In this document: positions 37,001 to 45,734 of the stretch, piece by piece
How positions within the stretch are numbered: the stretch's first letter is position 1
How the letters are laid out: each line of letters starts with the position of its first letter
DNA from: Symsagittifera roscoffensis
Taxonomy: Eukaryota; Xenacoelomorpha; Acoela; Convolutidae
NCBI RefSeq assembly: GCF_963678635.1
Contig: NC_087062.1
Coordinates: forward strand, 43,912,395 to 43,972,394
DNA length: 60,000 nt
Direction of reading: 5' to 3'
Translations under genes and position numbers: made by a program
Notes under the pieces: generated by a model
Told to the model about the DNA's origin: nothing
What the model saw: only the letters and a program-made list of their open reading frames with translations
The model's database searches: none

Positions 37001-40000
37001 AATGCGAAACTGGCCCATTTTGAATTGGTACTCAAAACGCAGAAGGTCAGAAACTTCTCAATTTCTGCCAGTCACAAAAACTAGCCTTCCAAAACACTTT
37101 CTTCAAAAACGCTGCGAAGATGATTACTGTATGTTTCATATTGGAGAACACTCCAACCAGATTGATCTCATTCTAACACGACTGTAGCAGAGAAACTGTA
37201 TCACAAATTTGATACTCAGCACAGACTTGTTTCAAGTGATTTCCATTGTAAAGTTCACAATTACCGCCATAACTCAAAAACAGTTAGAAGAATAAAATCG
37301 TGGAAACTGAATTAAAAAGAAACCCAAACTAAATACAAAGCGGCAATAAGAAGGAAGCTAGATTACAAACATATCCAGGGCGACTGGGACATTTTTAAAT
37401 TAACTATGCTAGAAGAAGCGAAAAACGTATGTGGCGAAACAAACGTAAAACCAGTGAGTAAAAGAAAAACATAGTGGAAAGGAAAATAAGCCAAAAGGAA
37501 TTAAAAAAGAAAAAACTGGCAGAAGTCTGGAAATGATATCGGAGACAGAGCAGAAGCAGAAGTAAAGTAGCTACTAGCTCAATGCTTCAATCCCGCCAGA
37601 AATGTTGTCAAGATCTCTGAAAAACAGAGACACGGAATAAAATGTTCCGCCTTGACAAGCAAATGAAAAACGATCAAAAGAACGTGTTTGCAGCAAAATT
37701 AATCAAATGTGATGGAAAAATCCTGACTTGTGACCAAGATTTTCTATCGCAGTGGCGAAACTAATTCTCATATCTTTTAAAGGAAACAAATCCGTTTGAA
37801 ACGAAAGATATCCCCCCAGTGGCACGCCAATTAGAGCAATTTACTATCCAGAAAGTTGCACTTGCACTGAGCGAGATTAAAATTAAGAAAAGCCCACGAC
37901 CAATAGAGCTAATTTCGTACATGATAAAACTTGCCGGAAATTGTAGACTTGTTGGACTTTTTGAAGTCCTTAAGGAAGTCTGGCACTCTGGCCTTATCAC
38001 CTCCGACTGGATCGAAAGTGAAACTGTTACTTCTTACAAAGGAAAAGGAGATCCCTTAGAATGTGGATCCTATAGTGGCATCCGATTACTAGATCACTCA
38101 ATTGAAAACTTCGAGCAAGTATTAGAAAACGTCTGAGACAATTGATAAAAATAGATGACATGCAACTTGGTTTTCTCATTAGTAGATCAATAAACAATAC
38201 AAGGAACTAATTGCGGGACAAAAAAAAACCACAGCTTCACATATTTGATGATCCCGAAAACGCCTCCGACTGTGTTCCCAGGGAACTCACCCCATGGGCT
38301 CTGAGGCAACAGAGTACCCGAAAAACTGGTACGACTAATAATGAGTCTGTACACCGAGTCAAAAACCTGAGTTCTCCGTCCCCAAGGATGCAATGATTAA
38401 ATGGAAACTGCGCAGGCGAGCATCAAAGAGCTGCACTTAGCCCATTGTAAATCATAATACTAATGGTAGAGGCTACGAGAAACTTTCGTTCCATGTACCA
38501 TGGGATTTACTATATGCAGACGACATTGTGATATCCGCTGAAACGGAATCCCAGTCTATTGAAAAATTTAATACTTGGAAAAAGATTTGCAAAAACGCGA
38601 TTTAAAAATCAATGAGGATAAGACAAAGCATAGTATCAAAGATAAGTCTATTCTTCAGAGACAAAGATAAGTCTATTCTTCAAAAAACCCGGAAAATATC
38701 CATGCGCTTGTTGTTTGAAGGGAGTCGGTGCTAATTCAATACGCTGCAATTCTTTTAATCAATGGGTGGACAAAAAAGCAGGAGCCTGAGAAAAATACCC
38801 TAAGATAATGATTATTATATTTGTGCAAGATCCAATTATTCTTCCAATTATCACTCAAATCAGAATTCTACTCTACGGATTAATCAGTTTGAAACTCTGA
38901 GTACTGTCAAAGATTTCTGCTAATTGCGTGATATGATTTCCGTTGAAAGTGACGCTATAAGTGCATCATAGTCGGAATAGCAGCTTTCTGGACAAAATGG
39001 AGGCAAACTGCGCCTCTGTTGCCGAATAAACATATTGACTTCATTACAAGGCGTCATATCTACGGAGCTTGTCTCCGGCCATTTCTGATGCGGTGCTCTG
39101 AAACCTGGGCGCAGACGAAGGCAATATCAAGCTCTCTTAAGGTTGCTGATATGAACAATCTGCGTAGAATTACTGGAGTTACTTATAAGACAGAGTTACC
39201 AACGAAGCAGTAATTAAAATGACAGATCTTCATGATCTCGGCAAGCTACAAAAGCGGTCGCAGCTACGATGGTATGGCTCTGTTCATCGAAAAGAAAAGG
39301 ACCATAGGCTAAAATCAACAGACCATGTTTCAGTTCAAAGGAAAAGACGAGCAGGAAGGCCTGAAAAATTCTGGATCGATTGCGTTGAACGAGACCTGAA
39401 TACTTAAGACTTCAAATCAACAGACTCCTTTAATCGAATAGCATAAAAACACGTGTTAACCTCCATTTATTAGCGTGAATGCTATAAAATATTCCCTCAT
39501 CTGAACCATTGCTGACGCGATTACTGGATGTACAACCCCGCAACAATGGGAAAATTTAGAATAAACGCATTAGAAGCAGTAGTATTTATAGTTTTCAACT
39601 ACTCGAATATATTTCTGTTTTTCAGAAATTAGGTTTAATAAATAGTAAACATGACATGTATGTTCAAGATGAGCTAGAGAGTTACATCATTGATATTGTC
39701 TTCGAGTGATTACCAAAAAATTGTAGGACCGTCTCTGGTTTGTGAAGGGTGTTTTCAGTGCTCAAAGGTATGAAACTTACGACTAAATCACAGTGGGGCT
39801 TTAATTGAGCACTCGAAAGTCATTCTGATCATTCTAGAGTGCACTTAGACTCTCATGTATAATGATTACTCAGAAGCCCCATCGCAGACCGGAGCCTTCC
39901 CTAATAAGCAGTGACAAAAAAAAACAAAAATAAATAAAGTTTTAACTATATTGCTATCTAAGTTTAAAATGTAACGTTTTTGCTTCGATTGTAATACCTT

Positions 40001-41224
40001 ATTTTGATGTTCATAAGGATGTTCAGGGGCATAAGATCAGGGCTTTTGGTCTGTTGATGCTCCTGGGTGAGCTGTAACTATTAGACTTCATTGATTTATT
40101 CTATGAATTAGTGCAATGTGATAGAATTTTGTAATGCCTACTGGCATATAAAAAAATAAACCAAGTGTGACTGTGTCAAATTTAAAATGAGCACAAATGC
40201 AGGAAACAATCTTAACTGCGCTATTTTCAGCTCACTCCAGGAGTTACTAAGTTATACATTAGTCAAACTCTGAGCTTTTAGTCAATGATTTTCCAGTTTT
40301 TTTTTGTTGGAATATGTAAATTCTGTGTATTGTGAGCGAGCCAAGCCGAGTGCTGTTTAAGTTACTAGAATCCTATGGCAAATAGCAATGCTACTAAGAA
40401 ATGGAGAATAATAAACAATAATTTTAAAATTAATAAATAGCCAATTTTATTTTTTTGTTTAAATTTACAGCTTTTTTCTTGGGCATTGAAAAGAGCCAGC
40501 AACCAGAAAAACCGGTCGAACTTACTGATTTAAAAATTATCTAACAATTACACCACTGTCAACAGACATGAGTTGGAAAAGTGTCAACGATCTCAAGGAG
40601 ATCAAGTTTCCTTTCGAGTTTCAAAGAAAAAATATACCACCTTTTGGCTCTTTGAATTTAAGGCACTTAGTTGATGAAACTAGTCCAATTCGAGAAAACT
40701 GGAACAATAGATTAATGTATTTCCGCTGAGAATTCTGAAAACTAAAATCAATTTTTAAAACTAGATTCATTCACTTTTTGGCGGCATTTGAACTTTTGCT
40801 ATCGGTATTAGTAAATTAATTTGAACTGAACTTGAAAAGAAATCAAAAGTTAAGCCGCACAAAAGCAAATTTGAGCGTAAAAAAATTTTTCCTGAAAAAA
40901 CAAAAACAAAAAAATATACGTTCTTTGACACTCGAAGTCCCATGACTCTCTACACCAATGACACAACGTTCGGCTGTTGTATATCCTTTGCTCGTCTTCG
41001 GTTCAATTACACTTCGGCTGATTAACTCATACTAGTTTTTTAAATCGTAGGATCTGTTGTTTGTGGGCAACCCCCTGTATGAGCGTGCATGTGAGGATGG
41101 GACTTGGAAGGAGGAGGCACTGCGGAGACTGCCTCAGTTGCAGAAGCTGGATGGAAACCCAGTTGTGAGGTCAGAGGAGGATGGGGAGCAAGCGGAGGGC
41201 GAATCCAACAACCAAATGAACTAG
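16090..41224 (+). CDS. DNAL1: Axonemal dynein light chain 1 (LC1), leucine-rich repeat protein
   Basis: Four coding exons, all phase 0: 16090-16191, 16584-16736, 35062-35241 and 41051-41224 (stop TAG 41222-41224), giving 202 residues against about 190 in vertebrates. The N-terminus ([12 protein letters not shown], then a KLYAQ junction) is followed by [11 protein letters not shown] and the LC1 leucine-rich repeats ([60 protein letters not shown]). The C-terminal cap [10 protein letters not shown] follows, with a divergent acidic tail. In known systems LC1 binds the gamma outer-arm dynein heavy chain and tubulin and tunes ciliary beating. Donors are GTATGC, GTCAGT and, unusually, GCAAGC at 35242. 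Intron 2 is 18.3 kb and holds PMPCA in antisense; intron 3 holds two LINE remnants. AATAAA is at 41252-41257. Identification is firm from the conserved core. Confidence 0.92.
16737..19170. other. DNAL1 intron 2, 5' part: non-coding
   Basis: Intronic AT-rich DNA. At about 17884-17918 an eroded copy of the hairpin repeat reads, on the minus strand, tatcgcaagtggtatgaag then ctcagcttcacc. No exon was recognised between DNAL1 exon 2 and the tandem duplication at 19175. Confidence 0.5.
18600..18662 (-). repeat. tRNA-like module
   Basis: The minus strand reads cttggtctggaggtaacgaa, an A-box/D-arm-like segment related to ggtctagagttaacg at 54845-54915. The GC-rich patch stands out from its AT-rich surroundings. 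The B box is weak. Confidence 0.35.
19175..19650 (+). repeat. Tandem duplication, ~237-bp unit, two copies
   Basis: gagttgtt starts at 19180 and again at 19417, and both copies run through gctggttaaaaagtcaag to gtggtacgaaatttcagtac. Copies differ by scattered substitutions and homopolymer length. Each contains the dispersed block tttcgtcactttc.tcgaaag, which recurs at 32080, 45430, 47760 and 53880. Confidence 0.9.
19660..21180. other. DNAL1 intron 2: non-coding
   Basis: AT-rich intronic sequence with no recognised exon, repeat array or RNA gene. Confidence 0.4.
21190..22216 (-). pseudogene. Degenerate CR1/Jockey-like LINE reverse transcriptase fragment
   Basis: On the minus strand, 22216-21755 encodes a piece of a non-LTR reverse transcriptase palm: a [16 protein letters not shown] segment, the [18 protein letters not shown] motif, and a YADG tetrad where YADD would be expected. 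It continues in other frames: [13 protein letters not shown] at 21739 (the LN..K motif), a NLGII segment, and at about 21511-21240 the thumb-like VPILTYGAQ region. Stops and frameshifts separate the parts, and the second catalytic Asp of the tetrad is replaced by Gly, so it is dead. It lies in DNAL1 intron 2, 1.6 kb beyond the PMPCA stop, on the same strand as PMPCA. Confidence 0.75.
22627..23333 (-). pseudogene. FLYWCH-type zinc-finger fragment, probably transposon-derived
   Basis: The minus-strand frame 23220-22627 (197 codons) encodes [29 protein letters not shown] and GQHNHD. That is the W-x-C...C...H-x-H arrangement of a FLYWCH finger at about residues 11-54. It is followed by a Gln/Ala/Arg-rich linker ([11 protein letters not shown]) and a segment ending without a recognised catalytic domain. 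The upstream part is in another frame (23333-23028), implying a frameshift or intron. FLYWCH fingers are common in Mutator-like transposase families and in expanded invertebrate gene families. No transposase core is visible here, so the origin is inferred. It could be an intact exon of a small gene inside DNAL1 intron 2. Confidence 0.5.
23290..23330 (-). repeat. Hairpin-bearing repeat end
   Basis: gcagaggcggcgaagctgca / cttcgcagat carries the GCGAAG-CTTCGC hairpin that marks the 3' end of the tRNA-headed repeats at 26890, 30120 and 49070. No head was found next to this copy. Confidence 0.5.
23849..34382 (-). CDS. PMPCA: Mitochondrial processing peptidase subunit alpha (5' exon missing)
   Basis: Nine exons: 34382-34201, 33768-33610, 33264-33098, 32839-32641, 32399-32244, 29339-29208, 26066-25945, 24764-24560 and 24063-23849. 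All phases join, giving about 511 residues; only the presequence exon is missing. The mature start [12 protein letters not shown] is followed by the core [10 protein letters not shown], then [18 protein letters not shown], then EEVEM-type helices and [10 protein letters not shown]. The substrate-gripping glycine-rich loop [20 protein letters not shown] spans one splice junction. In place of the HxxEH zinc motif of the beta subunit it has HFLEK, as expected for the non-catalytic alpha subunit. With PMPCB it cleaves presequences in the matrix. It lies wholly inside DNAL1 intron 2, antisense. The 29208/26066 intron begins GCAAGT. A minus-strand AATAAA lies at 23703-23698, 145 bp past the stop. 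Confidence 0.93.
25705..25775 (+). repeat. tRNA-like SINE head
   Basis: tagcatggttgttagtgac matches an A box and gccgggttcgatactgac a B box, spaced as in a tRNA. Downstream sequence (gagattaagaccagaataag) looks like a SINE body. The acceptor stem does not pair, so it is not a tRNA gene. Located in a PMPCA intron. Confidence 0.55.
26133..26442. repeat. Perfect inverted repeat, 138-bp arms, 34-bp spacer
   Basis: The left arm 26133-26270 and right arm 26305-26442 are exact reverse complements in my base-by-base reading. The spacer 26271-26304 contains ggctttttagtttgctt, a further partial copy of the arm sequence at 26313-26328. The arms end in ccgtgatgagctgtacagct, which itself contains the palindrome agctgtacagct. 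It lies 67 bp upstream (in gene orientation) of the PMPCA exon 26066-25945. Confidence 0.95.
26525..26615 (-). repeat. tRNA-derived module, class II-like
   Basis: The minus strand reads gcggtggtgaagtggttacg (A box) ...gtcggatgttcgaggccc (B box), strongly tRNA-like. The 5' GGGGAGC has no complementary 3' strand. Next to it a 24-bp direct repeat (acacgtgggtttgaa...) occurs twice at about 26620-26665. Confidence 0.55.
26890..27290 (-). repeat. SINE-like element with internal tRNA module and 3' hairpin
   Basis: Minus orientation: upstream block (taatgaaaacttttatttgc on the plus strand at about 27205-27224), tRNA-like module 27095-27021 (tggctgaatgggtaatgc A box; agatcgaatccgag B box), a body ending ggcttatttctac, then the hairpin ggcgaagcttagcttcgc at 26899-26916. 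The same order is found at 30120-30460 and 49065-49570. Confidence 0.65.
27300..29207. other. PMPCA intron: dispersed repeat copy, no exon
   Basis: Intronic DNA between PMPCA exons 29339-29208 and 26066-25945. At about 28480-28860 it contains a diverged copy of the CTCGACAC dispersed family (ctccgtggtgcgataaaagg, gaatttaggaataat). No additional exon is needed, because the flanking phases join. I see no independent gene. Confidence 0.5.
30120..30460 (-). repeat. SINE-like element with internal tRNA module and 3' hairpin
   Basis: Related to 26890-27290. Shared plus-strand words include aaataaagcagagaacagat and ggcctcgagttagc. The B box ggttcgaatcac is retained (30252-30241) while the A box is eroded. 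The hairpin gaggcgaagcttcgcttcgc lies at 30126-30145. Confidence 0.65.
30460..32243. other. PMPCA intron: non-coding with dispersed repeat
   Basis: Intronic. At about 31925-32125 it holds a copy of the dispersed block cagtcgaaataggtctaaag ... ttccgtc...tcgaaagtcggaa, also present at 45350-45450 and 47680-47800. No exon recognised. Confidence 0.45.
35310..36160 (+). pseudogene. Degenerate CR1/Jockey-like LINE reverse transcriptase fragment
   Basis: About 70 bp after DNAL1 exon 3 a reverse transcriptase palm begins: [14 protein letters not shown], then [12 protein letters not shown] (motif A region), then in other frames [18 protein letters not shown] (about 35599) and LFADDTAIS (about 35690, catalytic tetrad intact). 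This is followed by [13 protein letters not shown] and SAKYLGIHV at 35771 onward. At least two frame changes and the lack of endonuclease or 3' end make it inactive. It belongs to a LINE lineage like the fragment at 21190-22216 and unlike the RTE-like copy that follows. Confidence 0.8.
36290..39470 (+). pseudogene. Nearly full-length, degenerate RTE-like LINE
   Basis: A 5' region contains aggaagggcatcccgtctta (about 36409). The apurinic endonuclease part follows: WNVGTL near 36638, [11 protein letters not shown] at 36708, DFNEYFGE at about 36963. The reverse transcriptase follows: [18 protein letters not shown] and [19 protein letters not shown] (37888-38090), an EKAFD-like [17 protein letters not shown] (38259), and YMQTTL at about 38510 in place of the YADD region. 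The C-terminal tail ends with [16 protein letters not shown] and [16 protein letters not shown] (39375-39400). This domain order matches RTE-clade elements. Many stops and frameshifts show it is dead. It lies in DNAL1 intron 3 in the sense direction. Confidence 0.8.
39480..41050. other. DNAL1 intron 3, 3' part: non-coding
   Basis: AT-rich intronic sequence. The block at 40690-40790 (attcgagaaaactggaacaa ... tttccgctgagaattctg) is a copy of a dispersed repeat also at 46895 and 59128. No exon seen before DNAL1 exon 4. Confidence 0.5.
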
Positions 41225-42117
41225 CTTAGATCTGTACTTATACAGCTCAAAAATAAAGTTCTCCGCAGAGCAGTGACAGTTGTGAAATTAATCTAATCAA
41301 TCAACAATGCATCATACAAACAATTTTCGCTTTTACCGTTCGGCAAGTATAAATGGTTGCGGAGTTGTTTCAAAAATTTTAGAAAATTGTGAAAAGGCGC
41401 CACTGAATAGAGTAAAAACTGCAAGAAAAATAGACGATAAAAGCTTAAAAAATTGAAAAATCTAGGCAGTTTCACTCTGCGCAGAAAACTGTTTGAACTT
41501 CTTCAAATATTGGAATCATGACTGAAAGGGTTCAAATTTGAAACCAACTCAGCGTTCTATGATCTTTCTTTGAGGTAGCCAAATTCCATCACTCACTAAG
41601 CTTTAATTCCTTCCCACTCTACGAGTGGTTGAAATAAGAATGAAAAAAATTTCGGCCTTCTTTTGAGTCGATTGAATCAAATTTCAGAGTTCTCCAAAAA
41701 CACTAACAAAATTCCATTTTTCTGACTAGAAATATGACCATTCCGTGGGTCTATATCTCAATTTACTCACGCATGTCTTTATAGGCAAAGCAACAAATAC
41801 TTGTCTAATCAGTGAAAAATTTGCATTTTGGGAAATTGTTTGAATAGCTCGATATTTTCCAAATCAATGTAAAAAGCAGCTTGTATTGCACACCTTCCGC
41901 TTTACAGTCATGACAAAAAAACTGTACTTCGCTTCTTCAACGAAAAACTAAAGAACAATAATTTAAATTTAAGTCAAGACAATTAAGAATTCAATTGTAT
42001 GTTCTTGGCTAAATATGATTCAAAGATCAATTCTTTCTCGATATCAAATTTTCATTCATTTCACAAAACCGTAAAACTATCAAAATATATACTTCAATAT
42101 TTTTAAAGAAAACAAAA

Positions 42118-43005
42118 TCAACGTTCAAAGTCCAACGGTGTCTTCACATGCTGGCGCGCATACATTACTTTGGCCATAGTCTCTGCTATCCTCTGGTATA
42201 TTTTAGCACCACCAATCTCGTTTAGAAGATTGTTTGCAATGGCTTTATACCAAAAATGGTTAAATACTTTCCAATTCATGCTGAAGTACCAGCTTTTACC
42301 GAAGTCATCAAAAATAAGACCAACTTGCGACTCAACTTTATGTTTCATATTTCTACCTTCCTCCTCTTCATAAATATCAATATGCAATGCCGATATACCG
42401 TAGATTTTATCAGCACTCGCTCTCATAATCAGAGCAGCGCGTGGTCCCCATGTTTTCTCGCAATCGCATTCCTCGAAGGCATATTGAAGCGATTCCTCTG
42501 CTGCAACTTGCAACCCCTCCCAAAACTTCACATCATCCGGTTGCGCGGTGATCTCTCCTCTGTGAACGGCAAGCAAAACAAACACAATAAAATCTTTAAT
42601 AATGAATATAGCCTTTTCAAGTCCATGTTCTTTTCCAAATAAGGATTCGGCATCGTACATTCCGTGCAAGTTCCAGTCACCGAAAGCATAATCATCATCC
42701 AATCGGAGCCTGTAAACGTCAACGAACCACTGGGGTTCTTTCTCCACAATTTTCACAAAACTTGGCGCCTCAGCTTCACGTTTAAATTTATGCTCTTTTT
42801 TGTGTTGATCCCAGAATTCCTTCTGACACTCCCTGCTGCAGACAAAAATGTTCAAGGAAACTCTGTGTTCTTCGTCATCGAACTTAATTCCGAGGTTGTT
42901 CCCGACTCGCTCTTCGTACTCAAAGGCACATGGACAGTTCTTGCATGTGAACAGGTGTTTTGGGTCGGAGGTTCCGCAGGTGGCACAATTCAACACTCCT
43001 ACCAT
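42118..43005 (-). CDS. MYND-type zinc-finger protein, single coding exon
   Basis: A continuous 295-codon frame. The start chosen is the ATG at 43005 because a good acceptor (TTTCAG) ends at 43012, six bases upstream; the open frame before it is probably intron. The N-terminus has a MYND-like set: C7-x2-C10, C21-x2-C24, C56-x3-C60, H68-x3-H72, with CQKEFWDQHKKEH matching the family's CQ..W..HK..C end. Two oddities are visible: about 31 residues separate the second Cys pair from the third, where a handful is usual, and the last ligand is His, not Cys. Residues ~80-295 are acidic and Trp/Phe-rich (FDDFGKSWYFSMNWKVF) and match no domain I recognise. MYND fingers usually bind proline-rich partners, but the role of this protein is unknown. 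It is convergent with DNAL1, 0.9 kb apart. Confidence 0.75.
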   Translation of the reverse strand: MVGVLNCATCGTSDPKHLFTCKNCPCAFEYEERVGNNLGIKFDDEEHRVSLNIFVCSRECQKEFWDQHKKEHKFKREAEAPSFVKIVEKEPQWFVDVYRLRLDDDYAFGDWNLHGMYDAESLFGKEHGLEKAIFIIKDFIVFVLLAVHRGEITAQPDDVKFWEGLQVAAEESLQYAFEECDCEKTWGPRAALIMRASADKIYGISALHIDIYEEEEGRNMKHKVESQVGLIFDDFGKSWYFSMNWKVFNHFWYKAIANNLLNEIGGAKIYQRIAETMAKVMYARQHVKTPLDFER

Positions 43006-43044
43006 TTTCACCTGAAATAAATGCTCCTCAAATGTCAACAGCAC

Positions 43045-44870
43045 TTATTCAAGAACTGCTTTAATAATCGTCACAAAAAAGCTAGCAACTCCAAGCTCAC
43101 AAACTGTCAAGAAAATTGAAAAGGTTTAAAACGATCTAACAAATTTGAACATATGCAACAGAGAGTTTGAAAAGTGTAAAAGAACTCAAGGGAGCCAAAA
43201 AAAATGAATGAAAATTTTTAACATTTTCAAATTTCGAAGAAAGAATCAATAAATGTTAAACAGAGAAAACGAAACAAACTTACAAGCCAAACCGCGAAAA
43301 ATCAATTTTGAGCAGGAAACTTTTAGGGTCTTACCATGATAGCCCCCCTCGTTAATTAAGGACTACTAAAATTCAAAACTTGATGTTTGCGGGGGTATAA
43401 TTATTTCGTTACAAGACTAGGGGTTAGGGGGGTTATAGTGGAAAAAACCCCAAAATTTATGACTTTTCCTGAAAAACAAAAAAATTATCACGACCTATAT
43501 AAATGAAAATGATTGCGTTCTTGTACCCTTAATAAAAACACTCAATTAAAAAAGTTTCAACTATATCTGACAAACTATTAAAAATAAGTGCCACCAAAAA
43601 CTTATAGCTTTTAACAAAATTATCGGACGTCTTAAATTTTTGAAATAAATTTGACCTTCAATCTGAAATTTATTAGAAACAGTTCTTTGAAGCTTTGCGT
43701 TTGCCTTTTTCTCGGCGTTTTATATGTTATCTTTCCATTAAAAAATTGCATGTCAGATTGCTGCTGAAGTGTTAGGCGCTTAAAGTTATTAAAAACTGAG
43801 CTCTGAAAGAGCGCAACCGTTTTGGTTTGCTCTTTTGACAGGTGGACGCAATTTTGAAAATTCGCTTGCAATTTCAACGTTATTTCACTGATTTCACAAT
43901 TTTAACTAAAAGCCATTTCAAAACGACGAACTTTTCATGGATCAATTTTTTTTAAGATAAAAAATATAATGTTTCAGAGCATGTACTACAGAATTTTTCA
44001 ATGACACATAAAATTGCAAAATCCATTTGAAAAATTCAGATTTTTTGGTTGTATGTGAGAAGTGCTAGCTTCAAAATCATGGCCTATTTATCATAAAAGT
44101 TTTAATGTATAAACATATAATGAAATGGACGCCGTGCTATTGATGTTTCGAGGGACAAAAATAAAATTTTCGAAAAGGTATTTGAAAAAGAATCCGTTTT
44201 CGCTTGGTATCCAGTAAATTTACGTAGTAAAAGCGCCGTAATATGATATCATTCGCCTCCATGTCACGCGTTTATTTATGAAACCTGGATTTGCTTGGCG
44301 AAAAACAAACCCAATTTTGGTGGTCGTAACATGAGGAAAACATTTTCCCCAAGAAAACATTATTATTTTTAGCATAAAGTTTGAAATTATGTCCTATGCT
44401 TTTCAATTTTCACTGATGCACTTAAAATTCTAAAAACTGAATTAGACAAATATCAATTTCACAAGAAAAAACAATTTAATTCATAGAGGAAAAACAAAAA
44501 AAAATCTTCTACTAATCGAAACAATTGTTTTTGTTTGCCCAAAAATGGCATTTTCTTGTTCAGATATCAAATCGTTTTGAGCCAAGAAAAAAAGCAATCG
44601 AATATTTTAGCAGCTTATTTAACCTGAAAAAAAAAACGAAAAAACTTTAGGCTGGATAACTTTTCCGATGAAAAATTTGATAGTTTTATTCCTTCACAGT
44701 CTTATTGCTGACATTCAAGCCTTCAAAAAAACCAAGCAATAACCTTAAAACAAAGGGATACAAAACAAGGGATGATCTATTTGTTTTTTGAAATTTCAGA
44801 GACAACTAATTTTACCAGAGAAAAGCTAAGTTTGCTCGACTTAACTTGAATTGTGTGTCTATTAAAAGCC
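43045..44870. other. Intergenic or 5' intron region, no gene seen
   Basis: AT-rich DNA upstream of the MYND gene on the minus strand, which may include its 5' untranslated exon. A short minus-strand ORF near 43632-43877 shows no coding bias. No repeat structure stands out. Confidence 0.4.
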
Positions 44871-44879
44871 TATTTTATA

Positions 44880-45450
44880 CCTACTCGCTCGCTTTATTCG
44901 TTCCGAATTGGACTTAAATCAAGAACTTCAAATCGGTTTTTCTCGACACGTATTGTTCAAATGGCGATTGAAAGAGCTTTAATATGATACATCACTCAAC
45001 TCAGTTCGATAATAATTTGAATACCTGATTTTGCATGGAAAAAGAAACAAGACTGATCGTATCAGGGCGAAACCCTGAATGTTCCGAATGCATTATAAAA
45101 TCTATGGAGAAGTGTCGGTTTTAAAAAACGGATGAAATCTTCAAAAAAAAATCAAATTAAATTTATGACCTCAATTAAATTTGGAACGCATTAATGTGCC
45201 TCTTAGGCGTTATAAGAAGGCAAAACATCGCACAATAAGTATCGCAAATCAGCAATTTTCAAATCCTCGAAACCTGACGTAAAATAATCACAGGTAAAAT
45301 ATCTTTTTAAATTTGAGCTCAGGACAACAATATATTTCAGATGGTATAGAAAAACTCTGTCAAAAACGCTTGGTTAACAAGTCGAAAATTGACTGAATAA
45401 AAAAACACGCCGAGCATAGATATTCCGCACTTTCTTCGAACAAAAATTGT
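44880..45450 (+). repeat. Dispersed repeat family copies
   Basis: ggtttttctcgacac at about 44936 and the hairpin motif gtatcagggcgaaaccctga at 45060-45079 belong to the CTCGACAC family. 45350-45450 carries the ggttaacaagtcgaaaattg ... ttccgcactttcttcgaa block shared with 19300, 31940, 47720 and 53880. Confidence 0.55.
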
Positions 45451-45734
45451 GAAACAAGTCTCAAGAGAAATTTAAAAATTTGGTCAAAACACTTAACCAA
45501 TGCAGAGCGGCAACATTGCTATCAATCGACAAGACAAACCCATACATTTTAATGCTGAAAACTGAAACAGGAAAAGATTTTAGAACTATTACAATGAGAC
45601 AGAGGGAAAATCTTTACATTAAAACATCGAAAACTGAACATCTAAAACTGCATCAAATAGAAGAATTATGACATCAAATTGATAGTTCCCCGAATGACTT
45701 CCTCTAAAATCACCACACTCCGATCAGATATGAC

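Noticed and set aside
42664-43020. Plus-strand 118-codon frame opposite the MYND gene
   Set aside because: It is antisense to the cysteine-rich coding region, so it is a shadow with no homology of its own.
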